Made by a program: the position numbers and the translations under genes. Shown piece after piece: positions 52,661-61,010 of a DNA stretch of 64,000 nt (positions are counted from its first letter, which is position 1; the number at the start of each line of letters is the position of its first letter). Under the pieces are notes generated by a model that had not been told where the DNA came from, did no database searches, and was given only the letters and a program-made list of their open reading frames with translations. Origin of the DNA: Cohnella caldifontis (GTDB lineage: Bacteria; Bacillota; Bacilli; Paenibacillales; Paenibacillaceae); NCBI RefSeq assembly GCF_029360585.1, contig NZ_JAQZSJ010000004.1:218467-282466 (forward strand), given 5' to 3'.

Positions 52661-54278
52661 AAGCCGGAAGCATGCGCAGGCGCAGTTCCTTCACTTCCGG
52701 ATGTTCCAGGTACTCTTCATAGGTCATCAGACGGTCGATGATGCCGTTCGGCGTAATTTCGATGATCCGGTTGGCGATCGTCTCGACGAACTGGTGGTCA
52801 TGCGAGGTGAAGATGATCGGGCCGTCGAAATCGATGAGTCCGTTGTTGAGCGCCGTGATCGACTCGAGGTCGAGGTGGTTGGTCGGTTCGTCGAGCAGCA
52901 GCACGTTGCCGCCGGACAGCATCATTTTCGAGAGCATGCAGCGCACCTTCTCGCCCCCGGACAGCACCGACGCCTTTTTCAAAGCCTCGTCTCCGGAGAA
53001 CAGCATCCGGCCGAGGAACCCGCGGATGAACGACTCGTCTTGGTCCTTCGAGTACTGGCGGAGCCACTCGACGAGGTTCAGCTCCACGCCGTCGAAGTAA
53101 GCCGCGTTGTCCTTCGGGAAATACGCCGCCGTCGTCGTGACGCCCCAGGTAACCGAGCCCGAATCGGGTTCGCGTTCGCCCATGAGAATCTGGAACAGCA
53201 CCGTCTTGGCCAAGCCGTTCGGCCCGACCAGCGCGATTTTGTCGCCTTTGTTCACGACGAACGAAACGGAATCGAGCACCTTCTCCCCGTCCACCGTCGC
53301 CGAGACGTTTTCCACGGATACGACCTGCTTGCCGACCTCGCGCTCCGGCTTGAAGTTGATGAACGGATATTTGCGGCTGGAAGGCTTGATGTCGTCAAGC
53401 GTGATTTTATCCAGCAGCTTGCGGCGGCTGGTCGCCTGCTTCGCTTTGGACTTGTTCGCGGAGAAGCGCTGGATGAACGCCTGCAGCTCCTTGATTTTGT
53501 CCTCTTTCTTCTTGTTCTGGTCGCGCATCAGCTGGAGCGCCAGTTGGCTGGACTCGTACCAGAAGTCGTAGTTGCCGACGTACATCTGGATTTTGCCGAA
53601 GTCGATGTCGGCGATGTGCGTGCACACCTGGTTCAGGAAGTGCCGGTCGTGGGAGACCACGATGACGGTGCCTTCGAAGCGCGACAAAAAGTCCTCCAGC
53701 CAGCGGACCGACTCGATGTCCAGGTGGTTGGTGGGCTCGTCGAGCAGCAGGATGTTCGGGTTGCCGAACAGCGCTTGCGCGAGCAGCACGCGGACTTTCT
53801 CGTTGCCGCCGAGCTCCGCCATTTTCTTGTCATGCAGGTCGGTCGTGATGCCGAGGCCGTTCAGCAGCTCGGCCGCTTCGCTCTCGGCTTCCCAGCCGTT
53901 CATTTCGGCGAACTCCGCTTCGAGCTCGCCCGCCCGCATGCCGTCTTCGTCGGTAAACGGGTCTTTGGCGTAAATGGCGTCTTTCTCCTTCATGACGGCG
54001 TACAGGCGGTCGTGGCCCATGATGACGGTCTCGAGCACCGGGAACTCGTCATAGGCGAAATGGTTCTGCTTCAGCACGGCCATCCGTTCGCCCGGCGCGA
54101 TGAAGACTTCGCCGCTGGTCGGCTCGACCTCTCCGGAGAGGATTTTGAGAAACGTCGACTTGCCGGCGCCGTTCGCGCCGATCAGGCCATAGCAGTTCCC
54201 GGGCGTGAATTTGATGTTCACGTCTTCGAACAGAGGGCGCTTGCCGAACCTCAGGCTCACGCCGTTAACGGTAATCAT
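52659..54278 (-). CDS. ABC-F family ATPase (YkpA/YbiT type)
   Basis: A 539-residue protein with two ATPase domains and no membrane part. The first has GANGAGKST (about residue 36), LLLDEPTNHLDIES and VSHDRHFLN. The second has GPNGLAKTV (about 353; Ala before the Lys, as I recall for the YkpA/YbiT branch), LSGGEKVRCMLSKMM and LLLDEPTNHLDLES. The linker (about 230-290) is Lys-rich and helical, as needed to reach the ribosomal P-site tRNA. It probably helps stalled ribosomes. Its ATG overlaps the upstream gene stop (ATGA). Confidence 0.95.
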   Translation of the reverse strand: MITVNGVSLRFGKRPLFEDVNIKFTPGNCYGLIGANGAGKSTFLKILSGEVEPTSGEVFIAPGERMAVLKQNHFAYDEFPVLETVIMGHDRLYAVMKEKDAIYAKDPFTDEDGMRAGELEAEFAEMNGWEAESEAAELLNGLGITTDLHDKKMAELGGNEKVRVLLAQALFGNPNILLLDEPTNHLDIESVRWLEDFLSRFEGTVIVVSHDRHFLNQVCTHIADIDFGKIQMYVGNYDFWYESSQLALQLMRDQNKKKEDKIKELQAFIQRFSANKSKAKQATSRRKLLDKITLDDIKPSSRKYPFINFKPEREVGKQVVSVENVSATVDGEKVLDSVSFVVNKGDKIALVGPNGLAKTVLFQILMGEREPDSGSVTWGVTTTAAYFPKDNAAYFDGVELNLVEWLRQYSKDQDESFIRGFLGRMLFSGDEALKKASVLSGGEKVRCMLSKMMLSGGNVLLLDEPTNHLDLESITALNNGLIDFDGPIIFTSHDHQFVETIANRIIEITPNGIIDRLMTYEEYLEHPEVKELRLRMLPA

Positions 54279-55261
54279 GAATCGGATCCATCCTTTGCTT
54301 CATTATCGTCATTGCCTTTATGAAAACGCATCGTCTCTCCATGCTGCAGGAGAAACAGCCGGTCTTCCGGAATGTTCATGCGGTCTCTGGCCGCCTCCAG
54401 GCGGTCCAGCGCTTCCTTCGGCGTATCGTCGGCCAGTTTGAAAGAACCGTAATGCATCGGCACGAAATATTTCGCCTTCAGGTCGAGGAAAGCCCGAAGC
54501 GCTTCTTCGGGGCTCACGTGCTGCGCCGACATGAACCACTCCGGATCGTAAGCGCCGATCGGCATGAGCGCCACGTCGATCTTGAAGCGGCGGCCGATGT
54601 CCCCGAATCCCCGGAAATAACCGCTGTCCCCGGCGAAGTAGATCGTAGGGCCGCTGTCCGGCTGCATCACCCATCCGCCCCAATGGGACAAATTCTTGTC
54701 CCAAGGATTCCGGCGCGTCCAGTGCTGGGCCGGGACGAACGAGAACGTCACGCCGCCGCACCTCTCGTCCTCCCACCAGTGCAGCTCGACCGTGTCCTTG
54801 AACCCGCGGAGGAACAGCTTCGACCGGAGGCCGGCCGGCACGAGCAGTTTTTTGTCTCCCCTCAGCCGACGCAGCGAGGACATGTGCAGGTGGTCGTAGT
54901 GGGAATGCGAGATGAGCACGACGTCCGCGGCCGGCATGTCCGACAGCTCGATACCGGGCGGGGATAAACGTTTCTGGAAGGCCATCCGCCTGGCCCATAC
55001 GGGGTCGGTCACGATGTTCAGTCCGCTGAGCTGGATCAGGAAGGTGGAGTGGCCGATCCAGGTGACGGACGGTTCGCTTCGGTTGTGCTGCAGGAAAGCC
55101 AGATCGGGCTCGACGTTGGGGACGCATTCGCTGTAATCCCGGCTGGAACGGATCCGGCTGAGCCTTTCCGCGCTCCAGCGCCCGACTTGCTTGATGGGAG
55201 CATGGTTGACATGGGCGGAATCGAGGTTGCCGAAGCGCTGCAGGAACCTTTGCTTGCGCAT
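54275..55261 (-). CDS. Metallo-beta-lactamase-fold hydrolase (UlaG/NAPE-PLD-like)
   Basis: A 328-residue MBL-fold protein. The metal motif is SHSHYDHLH (about residue 124). VTWIGHSTFLIQLSGLNIVTDPVWARR is typical of the UlaG/NAPE-PLD group. FVPAQHWTRRNPWDKNLSHWGGWVM, YFAGDSGYF and MHYGSFKLADD supply the other ligands. Substrate unknown; possibly a phosphodiester or lactone. The ATG at 55261 has GGAGGG five bases upstream. Coupled to the ABC-F gene. Confidence 0.92.
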   Translation of the reverse strand: MRKQRFLQRFGNLDSAHVNHAPIKQVGRWSAERLSRIRSSRDYSECVPNVEPDLAFLQHNRSEPSVTWIGHSTFLIQLSGLNIVTDPVWARRMAFQKRLSPPGIELSDMPAADVVLISHSHYDHLHMSSLRRLRGDKKLLVPAGLRSKLFLRGFKDTVELHWWEDERCGGVTFSFVPAQHWTRRNPWDKNLSHWGGWVMQPDSGPTIYFAGDSGYFRGFGDIGRRFKIDVALMPIGAYDPEWFMSAQHVSPEEALRAFLDLKAKYFVPMHYGSFKLADDTPKEALDRLEAARDRMNIPEDRLFLLQHGETMRFHKGNDDNEAKDGSDS

Positions 55262-55482
55262 GTAATCCCTCCGATGACTGTGCTCATTCATACTATAGCA
55301 GGAAACAAGCGAATGTACCAAGCCGCGGGCGGATAAAGGAGAGCGTACTTTAAGCGAAGGAGCGTTGGAGGCGTTGGTGCCGAGGGAGTTCCGCCGGCAA
55401 CCAATGAAGGTCGGCGCGGCGGCGCCCGAAGGACGCGGGCATGGCCCGAGTAAGGGCCGTATATATTCCCGGTTGATCATGG

Positions 55483-55989
55483 TTACTCATAGCCGTTGGC
55501 GTCTGACTCCCCTATCTTCCCCGGTTGTATTTTTCGATACTTATGTTTCTCGATAAAATTGGCGATTCGGGCCATCGACATGCACAAGGCAGCCGCGAAA
55601 AAAACAAAGCCGTAGAAACCCGCTCCGATTCCGATGCCTAATCCGCCGACGAACAGGATCATGGAGGCGGAAGTGAGTCCTTTGACTTTAAGCCCGTCCT
55701 TTAAAATGAGACCGGCTCCGATAAAGCCGAGTCCGGTCACGATTTGGGCGGCCAAGCGCATAGGATCCATCATCGTATTTTTATATAACGTACTGTAAGC
55801 CCCCGCGCTTTGAATGGAAATAATCGTGATGAGCGCGCTTGCGGAGCTCACATACATATAGGTCTTTAACCCGGCGGGTTTACTCTTCGACTCGCGGTCC
55901 CATCCGATTACGAATCCCAGCAAGACGCTGAGCAAAATACGAATGTAGCTTTCATAATGCAGTGCAAAACAGGGATAGATGTGTTCCAC
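55483..55989 (-). CDS. MgtC/SapB family membrane protein
   Basis: A 168-residue protein with about five membrane helices. IRILLSVLLGFVIGWDRE, KPAGLKTYMYVSSASALI and RLAAQIVTGLGFIGAGLIL are the MgtC signatures, followed by GLTSASMILFVGGLGIGIGAGFY. The soluble C-terminal domain of full MgtC is missing, as in many Gram-positive SapB forms. The start is GTG at 55989 with AAGGAG seven bases upstream. A 17-bp hairpin sits in its leader. The 221 bases after the stop hold no clear gene. Confidence 0.9.
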   Translation of the reverse strand: MEHIYPCFALHYESYIRILLSVLLGFVIGWDRESKSKPAGLKTYMYVSSASALITIISIQSAGAYSTLYKNTMMDPMRLAAQIVTGLGFIGAGLILKDGLKVKGLTSASMILFVGGLGIGIGAGFYGFVFFAAALCMSMARIANFIEKHKYRKIQPGKIGESDANGYE

Positions 55990-56023
55990 GACGTTTCTCC
56001 TTGAATGATGTATGGTTTCATGC

Positions 56024-56067
56024 AAACCGAAAGCCATACCTTAATTGCGGTATGGCTTTCGGTTTTT
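56024..56067. terminator. Long perfect hairpin upstream of mgtC-like gene
   Basis: A 17-bp perfect stem (AAACCGAAAGCCATACC and its complement) with an 8-base loop. A T5 run follows on the plus strand; only TTT on the minus strand. It lies between the AraC remnant and the mgtC-like gene, so it could terminate the former or attenuate the latter. Confidence 0.65.
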
Positions 56068-56103
56068 AGGCGTGCGATTGTTTCCGTCACGATCCGAATG
56101 CCG

Positions 56104-56412
56104 TTAACGGATGTCCCGACGGTCATAGCCGAGGCTGTCGCCTTCCATGTTCATCAACTTGACCGGCCACGGCATATAGGACAGCTGCACGGCGAACGTG
56201 TTGAGCGACTGGAAGTTCCGGTCGATCTCGTTGCGGATATCCTCCAATACGTTGGCGTAAGTGCGGTAAGTCTCTTTTTCCATCGTGTTCGTCAGCCAGT
56301 AATAGGCGGCGCAGCCGAATGCGATCATCGGCAACGTTATGATCAGAAGATAGGAGTAGAGCACTTTCACGAATATGGAGCCAGGCCGGTTCCGTTTCAA
56401 GAGTGTTTTCAT
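56104..56412 (-). pseudogene. N-terminal remnant of membrane AraC-type regulator
   Basis: A 102-residue frame: basic start, membrane helix (VLYSYLLIITLPMIAFGCAAYYW, about 16-38), then the extracytoplasmic start EKETYRTYANVLEDIRNEIDRNFQSLNTFAVQLSYMPW...LGYDRRDIR and stop. This matches the first tenth or so of the large (about 750-residue) membrane-bound AraC regulators of Paenibacillaceae. The sensor remainder, second helix and HTH are absent, so it looks like a broken gene. GAAGGGAA precedes the ATG. Confidence 0.7.
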
Positions 56413-56653
56413 TTTGTTCCCTTCTTTGTTGTTGGTTTCGCGTTCGCCGACGATATATTCGCAATGGATTCCCGCGTTTCCTGCCGGGATCAAAAAGTGT
56501 ATGGCCGGCAGCAAATGATGATCGTTGACGCTGCGGCGCTCCCCGCACGGAGCGGGCCTCGGCTCATGGTCGGATGCCCGCTCCATTTTGGCAACCGGAG
56601 CGAAATGAGGTATTGTTAAGGAAAGAGCGTGCGGAAAGGAGAAACGAGCGAAA

Positions 56654-57811
56654 ATGAAACTGTTGTCGATCGAGCCGACGCCGAGCCCGAATTCGATGAA
56701 GCTGAATCTGGACGAGAAGCTGGAGGCTGGCGTCCGCCGCGATTATCGCGCCGAACAGGCAGAGCAAGCGCCGCCGCTCATCGCCCGGCTGCTGCGGATT
56801 CCCGGCGTGAAGGGCGTGTTCCACGCCGCGGACTTCCTGGCCCTGGACCGCAAAGGAAATGCCGACTGGGCCGTGATTTTGCAGGAAGTGCGGGAAATTT
56901 TCGGGGCTTCGGGGGAAGGCGCGGCAGGCGCGGCGGCACCGGAGGCCGGCGGCTTCGGGGAGGCGCACGTGCTCGTGCAAATGTACCGGGGCATCCCGAT
57001 CCAAATCCGGGTACGGAGCGGAGGACAGGAATCCCGCGCGGCGATGCCGGAACGGTTCGGGCAGGCGGTGTCGGAAGCCGCGGGCGCGACCATGATCCGC
57101 GAACGGAAGCTGGAGGAATATGGCGTCCGATACGGGGAGCCGCAGGAAATTCTGGACGAGGTCATCCGGGAGTTGGACGCCGCTTATACGGAAGAACGGC
57201 TGCGGGATTTGATCCGGCAAGCCCAGGCAGCCGGCCCCGAAGCGCCGCCTCCGTCCCCTCCCGCGCCGCTCGGCGCGGATGAAGTGGACCGGGCGCTGGA
57301 TTCCCCGGAATGGAAGGAACGGTATGCCGCGCTGGAGAGGTTCAAGCCGGAACCGGCGGATCTGCCCGTCATCGCCAAAGCGCTGCGCGACGATCAGATG
57401 TCCGTCCGTAGGCTGGCGGTCGTCTATCTCGGCGATCTCCGGACGCCGGAAACGATGCCTTATCTGTTCGCCGCGCTGAAGGATGCTTCGGCGGCGGTCC
57501 GGCGGACGGCGGGCGACACGCTGTCCGATCTCGGCGACCCGGCCGCGATCGGGCCCATGATCGAAGCGCTGGAAGACCCCAACAAGCTGGTGCGCTGGCG
57601 CGCGGCGCGGTTCCTGTACGAAGCCGGAGACGAGTCGGCGCTTGAGGCGCTCCGCCGCGTTGCCGCGGAGGAGCGGGAATTCGAGGTCCGGCTGCAAGCC
57701 GAGATGGCCGTCGCCCGGATCGAGCGGGGCGAGGAAGCCGCCGGCTCCGTCTGGCAGCAGATGACCCGCATGCGGGAGCAGGAGAAGGATTCGAACGAGC
57801 AGCGACTGTAA
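56654..57811 (+). CDS. Conserved virulence factor C-like protein (Nfu N-domain plus HEAT)
   Basis: A 385-residue soluble protein of the CvfC/YpgR family. The N-terminal Nfu_N-type domain (about 1-85) has EPTPSPNSMKLNLDEKL and PGVKGVFHAADFLALDRKGNADW. A middle domain follows, then HEAT-like repeats (about 235-370; DLPVIAKALRDDQMSVRRLAVVYLGDLRTPETMPYLFAALKD). In Staphylococcus the relative affects virulence gene expression; the mechanism is unclear. AAAGGAG precedes the ATG. Confidence 0.9.
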   Translation: MKLLSIEPTPSPNSMKLNLDEKLEAGVRRDYRAEQAEQAPPLIARLLRIPGVKGVFHAADFLALDRKGNADWAVILQEVREIFGASGEGAAGAAAPEAGGFGEAHVLVQMYRGIPIQIRVRSGGQESRAAMPERFGQAVSEAAGATMIRERKLEEYGVRYGEPQEILDEVIRELDAAYTEERLRDLIRQAQAAGPEAPPPSPPAPLGADEVDRALDSPEWKERYAALERFKPEPADLPVIAKALRDDQMSVRRLAVVYLGDLRTPETMPYLFAALKDASAAVRRTAGDTLSDLGDPAAIGPMIEALEDPNKLVRWRAARFLYEAGDESALEALRRVAAEEREFEVRLQAEMAVARIERGEEAAGSVWQQMTRMREQEKDSNEQRL

Positions 57812-57960
57812 AACAGGCAGTCGATTTTCCGCAAAAAACCGCGAATCCGCCGAATTTCGAATGAGCAAGAACGCGGAGAAGACCTCGGAAAGAGGCAGAG
57901 CGGCCTCTTTCCGGGGTTCCTTTAATACGAAACTATTCCTATAGAACGAACGGATCCGAA

Positions 57961-58431
57961 TTACTCGTACCGCACTGCCTTGATCTTCTCGTCGTCCAGG
58001 TTCGTCTTGTCGTACCAGTAGAAGCCCGTATCGATGTTTTTCTCCACCTTCTCGCCTTTGATCGCCGCCACGGCCGCCTTCACCGTTTCGTAGCCGATGC
58101 CGATCAGCTCCGCCATTTTATCCGCTGCGAGCGCCGCCGCTACGTTGTCCGTCGCCGCGGTGGTCAACGGAATATCGCTGTCGACGCCGGAATCGAATGC
58201 GATGACCGGAATGCCGGCGTCTTTGGCTTTCTGCAGCAGCGGGATCGCGGCCTGGCTGTCGAGGGCGGCGAAGCCGATGGCGTCCGGCTTTTTATCCAAC
58301 GCCACCTGCAGCATCTCCAGCTGCTTGTCGACCTGCGACTCCGTCTCCGGGCCTTCGAACGTGATCTCGACGCCAAACTCGGCAGCCGCTTTCTCGGCGC
58401 CTTGTTTGACCGCCTGCCAAAACGTCCCATC
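57961..58431 (-). pseudogene. Deleted sugar ABC transporter substrate-binding protein
   Basis: The frame reads GTFWQAVKQGAEKAAAEFGVEITFEGPETESQVDKQ, then DKKPDAIGFAALDS and GIPVIAFDSGVDSD, as in RbsB-like binding proteins. It then jumps from DKMAELIG straight to IGYETVKAAVAAIKGEKVEKNIDTGFYWYDKTN, the C-terminal part of such proteins. About 90-100 residues are missing in the middle, and the signal peptide and first strand are missing too. An in-frame ATG could give a 117-residue product, but it cannot fold as a binding protein. Confidence 0.75.
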
Positions 58432-58754
58432 ACTTGGCGCGCCTCATCAAGACGGGACGCACCGCTTCGGAAATCCGCAAAATGTCCTGGAGCGGCCATC
58501 GGAAGGCCTGAGCTCGGAGACAGCGCTTTCCGTTTTGTAACGCAACCGTAATATAACCTTCATCATTCTTTCATATTGGGGGGTTACAATACAAACATGA
58601 CCCCCCTTTTCAATATATTTTCTTGACGGGCTTGCGGCGAACGCCGTGAGCCCATTTTCTTTTTGCAGGGCCGGATCCTCCTCCATTCACCGAATCCGGG
58701 CGGGCGCATATCCTGTATCACCAGCATTCGCCTAACCCCAAAGGAGGAGCAACG
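58432..58754 (+). other. Intergenic region with hairpins upstream of FPGG gene
   Basis: No gene is supported here. It contains GGGGGGT...ACCCCCC followed by TTTT (58578-58610) and a terminator GGGCT-TG-CGGC-GAAC-GCCG-TG-AGCCC with ATTTTCTTTTT (58628-58664). Both face the FPGG gene, so its promoter must lie after them or the transcript is attenuated. A CATATCCT box near 58706 resembles a SigE/SigK -10, weakly. Confidence 0.5.
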
Positions 58755-59420
58755 ATGCCCAAAACGCGTCCGGCCGAATTCAAATCGCAATCTCGCAAAT
58801 CAGCCGGCGATTCGAAAACTTCCGTCAGAACCGCCAAGGCCCAAGCGGCCGCCGTGCCGAATCCGGAAAGAGTCCAACTGCATCATAAGGAGTCCGAGCC
58901 GCAAAACCGCGGATTATTCCCCGGACTGTCGCCCGGAGCAGGCTTCCCCGGCGGTGCATTCCCGGGCGGTACGTTCCCCGGTGGCACATTCCCGGGTGGC
59001 ACATTCCCTGGAGGCGCGTTCCCGGGTGGCATGTTCCCGGGCGGTGCCTTCCCCGGCGGCGCATTCCCGGGCGGTGCCTTCCCCGGCGGCACGTTCCCTG
59101 GCGGTATGTTCCCGGGCGGCGCGTTCCCCGGCGGCACGTTCCCTGGCGGTATGTTCCCGGGCGGCGCGTTCCCTGGCGGGACGTTCCCCGGCGGGACGTT
59201 CCCCGGCGGTATGTTCCCGGGCGGCGCGTTCCCCGGCGGGACGTTCCCCGGCGGGACGTTCCCCGGCGGTATGTTCCCGGGCGGCGCGTTCCCTGGCGGG
59301 ACGTTCCCTGGCGGGACGTTCCCCGGCGGCGGCTTCCCTGGAGGCACGTTCCCCGGCGGCACATTCCCCGGCGGTTCGTTTCCCGGGATGACCACATCCA
59401 GAGGAACTTACACCCCTTAA
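58755..59420 (+). CDS. FPGG pentapeptide-repeat protein
   Basis: A 221-residue protein. Residues 1-63 are polar and basic (KSQSRKSAGDSKTSVRTAKAQ) and lead into 29 consecutive FPGGx units (x = T, A, M, rarely G or S), ending FPGMTTSRGTYTP. There is no signal peptide. AAAGGAGG precedes the ATG. The repeat is very Gly/Phe/Pro-rich, like structural coat or elastomer sequences, and could self-assemble. It is flanked by a terminator-rich leader and a downstream hairpin. No known family is recognised; a spore-surface role is one guess. Confidence 0.8.
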   Translation: MPKTRPAEFKSQSRKSAGDSKTSVRTAKAQAAAVPNPERVQLHHKESEPQNRGLFPGLSPGAGFPGGAFPGGTFPGGTFPGGTFPGGAFPGGMFPGGAFPGGAFPGGAFPGGTFPGGMFPGGAFPGGTFPGGMFPGGAFPGGTFPGGTFPGGMFPGGAFPGGTFPGGTFPGGMFPGGAFPGGTFPGGTFPGGGFPGGTFPGGTFPGGSFPGMTTSRGTYTP

Positions 59421-59434
59421 TGCCGGCGATAACG

Positions 59435-59466
59435 CCAATGACCGCCCTCATAAGGGCGGTCATTGG
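59435..59466. terminator. Hairpin after FPGG gene
   Basis: A 13-bp perfect stem CCAATGACCGCCC and its complement with a 6-base loop, no T run, 15 bases after the stop and before the convergent LysE gene. Confidence 0.65.
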
Positions 59467-59489
59467 TCCGTTATGCACGAATCTTCGGC

Positions 59490-60155
59490 TTACGGCAAAT
59501 GAGGCACCAGCAACCGCGCTCCGATCAACGCGTAAATGATCGCCTGGACCTGAGCGGTCCGGCGATGCGCCGCGACCCCGCGAATCCACTTTCTGCCCAT
59601 ACTGCCGGCAGCGAACGCAACAGCATGGAAGATTATCAACGCCTGCACGAGGAAGGTTGCCCCCAGCATCGCCATCTGTAAAGGTACCGCGCCCCCCTCG
59701 GCCGTAACGAATTGCGGAAGCAGCGCCACGAAGAACAGCGAGACTTTCGGATTCAGCACGTTCATCCAGATTCCCCGTCGATACAACTGTCCGAAACGAA
59801 GCATCCGGCCGGCCTCCGTCTCGTTCCCCGCCCTGTCCTCGGATTGTTCCCCCGCAGCGTCCTTCGGCTTCCGGGATGATTGCCAGGCTTGCCAAGCCAA
59901 ATAAAACAAGTACACCGCGCCAAGCCACTTTACCGTCAAAAACGCGGCATGCGATCGGTAAACCGCAGCCGATACGCCGAGCGATGCGGCCGCGATATGG
60001 ACGAACAGTCCGGTGCACAGTCCGAGCGCGACCGCCGAGCCGGCTTTGCGGCCGACGGACGCGCTTTGGGCCGCTACGAATAGAATATCCGGCCCCGGCA
60101 TCAGGGTCAGCAGGATCGCCGTTCCCAGAAAACCGGCCCAAGTCCCCCCATCCAT
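59490..60155 (-). CDS. LysE-family amino acid exporter
   Basis: A 221-residue membrane protein with about six helices. LGTAILLTLMPGPDILFVAAQSASVGRKAG is the LysE/RhtB signature, followed by GLCTGLFVHIAAASLGVSA and, later, WMNVLNPKVSLFFVALLPQFV. It probably exports an amino acid or a derivative. A longer-than-usual polar loop (about residues 93-118) joins helices 3 and 4. GGAGG lies eleven bases before the ATG. It is 23 bases after the HAD gene, likely one operon. Confidence 0.92.
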   Translation of the reverse strand: MDGGTWAGFLGTAILLTLMPGPDILFVAAQSASVGRKAGSAVALGLCTGLFVHIAAASLGVSAAVYRSHAAFLTVKWLGAVYLFYLAWQAWQSSRKPKDAAGEQSEDRAGNETEAGRMLRFGQLYRRGIWMNVLNPKVSLFFVALLPQFVTAEGGAVPLQMAMLGATFLVQALIIFHAVAFAAGSMGRKWIRGVAAHRRTAQVQAIIYALIGARLLVPHLP

Positions 60156-60178
60156 TCCCGGCTAAGCCTCCAGAGTCA

Positions 60179-60859
60179 TTATCGCGCGTTCTCCGCGGAT
60201 TCAAGCTGCGCCAGGATGTCGCGGAGCTTGCGGCCGGCCAACGAATCCAGCACCAGATCGACCCCCGCGGATTCGAAGTCCATATGCCGGGTCATCGGGT
60301 TCGGCACCACTACCGCCTTCAAGCCGGCAGCTTTGGCGCCAAGCAAGCCGTTCCGCGAGTCCTCGATCGCGACGGCTTCCTCGGGCCGGACGCCGAGCGC
60401 GGCCGCCGCTTGACGATACAATGCCGGATCCGGCTTCACCTTCTCCACGTCGTCCGCCGTTTGAATCGTTTGGAAAAACCCGCGGATCCCCTTCTCCTCC
60501 AAGTGCCGGTCAATCCAGTCCCGGTGGGAACTGGACGCCAGCCCGATCCGCAAACCAAGCTGCCGGGCTTCCTCGAGCGTCTCCCGAACCCCGGGCAGCA
60601 GTTCCATTTTCAGCGATCGGTTCATCAATTCCGTTTCGTAACGGTCCTTCAGCGCAGCCCGGTCCAACTTTCGGCCGGAGCGCTTCTCCAACTCGTCATA
60701 TGGCTCGAAAGGCCCGCCATGCGTTCCGATGCACAGCGCCCACTCTTCCAACCGCAGTTCCAGCCCGTATTCGGCGTATAGGTCGCAAAACGCCTCGTAC
60801 CCGCAAGTCTCCGAATCCAGAATCGTTCCGTCGAAGTCGAAAATAACCGCTTTGATCAT
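60179..60859 (-). CDS. HAD-family phosphatase (beta-PGM-like)
   Basis: A 226-residue HAD subfamily IA hydrolase with the four motifs: DFDGTILDSE (residues 8-17, nucleophile Asp), SSSHRDW (motif II Ser), KPDPALY (motif III Lys) and AIEDSRNGLLGAKAAG (motif IV). The helical cap has four-helix-bundle features of phosphoglucomutase/phosphatase relatives. The substrate is probably a small phospho-sugar. GGAAGGAG lies upstream of the ATG. Confidence 0.93.
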   Translation of the reverse strand: MIKAVIFDFDGTILDSETCGYEAFCDLYAEYGLELRLEEWALCIGTHGGPFEPYDELEKRSGRKLDRAALKDRYETELMNRSLKMELLPGVRETLEEARQLGLRIGLASSSHRDWIDRHLEEKGIRGFFQTIQTADDVEKVKPDPALYRQAAAALGVRPEEAVAIEDSRNGLLGAKAAGLKAVVVPNPMTRHMDFESAGVDLVLDSLAGRKLRDILAQLESAENAR

Positions 60860-61010
60860 CCGTCAGTCGATACTCCTTCCTTTCAAGTGTCCCTAGTATA
60901 ACATCCCGACCCTTCCACGGCGATCATTGCGCAAAAAGTCGAATCATCGTACTATGGAAACATGAGGAAAAAACGGCTGTCCATTACGTGAATTCGGAAA
61001 GGGGATTCCC

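Noticed and set aside
55262..55482. Possible small gene between the mgtC-like and metallo-hydrolase genes
   Set aside because: The plus-strand frame from 55365 has no convincing ribosome site and an Arg/Pro/Gly-rich composition expected of random high-GC sequence.
58883..59395. Antisense frame of PPGN repeats opposite the FPGG gene
   Set aside because: Simple complement of the 15-bp repeat. The FPGG strand has a perfect ribosome site and sensible non-repeat ends.
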